The translations under genes were made by a program, and so were the position numbers. A model generated the notes under the pieces. It was not told where the DNA came from. It did no database searches and was given only the letters and a program-made list of their open reading frames with translations. Below, in pieces: positions 4,905 through 5,468 of a stretch of DNA of 5,468 bases. Source of the DNA: Maricaulis sp. (lineage in GTDB: Bacteria > Pseudomonadota > Alphaproteobacteria > Caulobacterales > Maricaulaceae). Positions within the stretch are counted from its first letter, which is position 1; each line of letters starts with the position of its first letter. Where the stretch lies: positions 1 through 5,468 of the forward strand of contig NZLV01000252.1 of assembly GCA_002694345.1 (NCBI GenBank). The letters are read 5' to 3'.

Positions 4905-5468
4905 ATACCAGCCCGCTTCGCGCAATTGTGGCGCGTAAGTGCGGCTGACCGGCGCTTCCAGATCATTGCTCAGGGTCAGGACTGCGCGGCCATCGCCGCG
5001 GCTGACCCCTTTCACCGCAGCCCGCGCCACCCACCAGGACCGGTGCGTGCGCGCGCCGTCCAGCGCATCAACGGCCGCCAGCGCATCACTCAGCCGCATC
5101 AGGATCAGCGCATCACCAGCCTCGGTGTGGACCCGCAGGTAGTGGTCCTCTGCGGTCAGGGCCAGGATCGGGGAGCGCCGCAGCCGGTGGGGCAGTTTGT
5201 CTGTCAGCGCGGGCAGGGCTTCAGCCCCGGCCTCCGCGCCGTCGCTCCGGCGCGCTTCGAGGAGATAGGACACGGTCACCACGGCGGCCGAGATCACCCA
5301 CACGAAGAAGAACATCATGGGCAGGACGTAGAGGGGGAAGGGGCCGTTCAGCCAGTACTGGATGAGGGCCACCGCGATCGTGACCGGCAGGCTCACCACG
5401 ATCGTCGTGACCAGGCCCCGCGGCAGGCGCGGCCACTCCGGCGCGTGGCGATCGAAAAACCAGGTACA
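4902..5468 (-). CDS. LytTR DNA-binding regulator with N-terminal membrane segments (5' end beyond window)
   Basis: The frame is open to the right edge, giving 188 C-terminal residues; the true start lies outside. Numbering from the first visible codon: two hydrophobic helices, about 18-40 (LVTTIVVSLPVTIAVALIQY) and 45-70, then an Ala/Glu-rich linker (71-90) and a LytTR domain (about 90-188). Domain hallmarks are ILALTAEDHYLRVHT (101-115), LILMRLSDAL (121-130), THRSWWVARAAV (141-152) and the closing VSRTYAPQLREAGW (174-187). LytTR domains bind DNA direct repeats. Here no receiver domain is visible and membrane anchoring suggests a membrane-bound transcription factor, a type common in Caulobacterales and sphingomonads. 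An internal GTG at 5399 would leave out the first residues of helix one and is not a likely start. The target is unknown. It ends 9 bases from the GNAT gene. Confidence 0.9.
   Translation of the reverse strand, partial: CTWFFDRHAPEWPRLPRGLVTTIVVSLPVTIAVALIQYWLNGPFPLYVLPMMFFFVWVISAAVVTVSYLLEARRSDGAEAGAEALPALTDKLPHRLRRSPILALTAEDHYLRVHTEAGDALILMRLSDALAAVDALDGARTHRSWWVARAAVKGVSRGDGRAVLTLSNDLEAPVSRTYAPQLREAGWY

Noticed and set aside
1..5468. Search for CRISPR repeats, tRNA or rRNA genes, insertion sequence ends, phage or toxin-antitoxin genes
   Set aside because: I saw no regularly spaced repeats, no cloverleaf-like segment, no transposase or phage motifs, and almost all the DNA is explained by eight ordinary genes.

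Overview
The window is GC-rich, gene-dense chromosomal DNA. It suggests an alphaproteobacterium, most likely a Maricaulis/Hyphomonas-type relative of Caulobacter. The reasons are the zapE and mdh pair, the LDH-like 320-residue malate dehydrogenase, a Caulobacter-style promoter (TTGCCGA, 14 bases, GCTAGACC) in front of mdh, and the LytTR regulator with an N-terminal membrane part. This placement is inference from protein resemblance; no taxonomic marker is present.

Layout from left to right: (1) the 3' end of a plus-strand gene, perhaps an S41-type peptidase (1-219); (2) zapE, an AFG1-family cell-division ATPase, plus strand (300-1436); (3) two small minus-strand genes, a DUF3291 protein (1939-2436) followed by an exported DUF6265 protein (1433-1879), probably cotranscribed and running head-on into zapE; (4) an intergenic region rich in inverted repeats with the mdh promoter (about 2437-2606); (5) mdh, malate dehydrogenase (2607-3569), ending at a strong bidirectional terminator; (6) a divergent TspO/MBR membrane protein, minus strand (3651-4166); (7) a GNAT acetyltransferase, plus strand (4350-4892); (8) a membrane-anchored LytTR DNA-binding regulator, minus strand and cut by the right window edge (4902-5468).

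The genes form no single pathway. ZapE acts in division and MDH in the TCA cycle; their proximity is a known alphaproteobacterial arrangement, here interrupted by the two DUF genes. The notable architecture is three convergent gene pairs with very compact ends: zapE and the DUF6265 gene share a CTAG that holds both stop codons, mdh and tspO share one terminator hairpin, and the stop codons of the GNAT and LytTR genes form the two ends of a perfect 6-bp stem.

I found no CRISPR array, tRNA, rRNA, insertion sequence, phage gene or defence system, and nothing I would call a new biological system. The findings are modest: compact gene ends, operator-like DNA before mdh, and a TspO homologue with altered pocket motifs.
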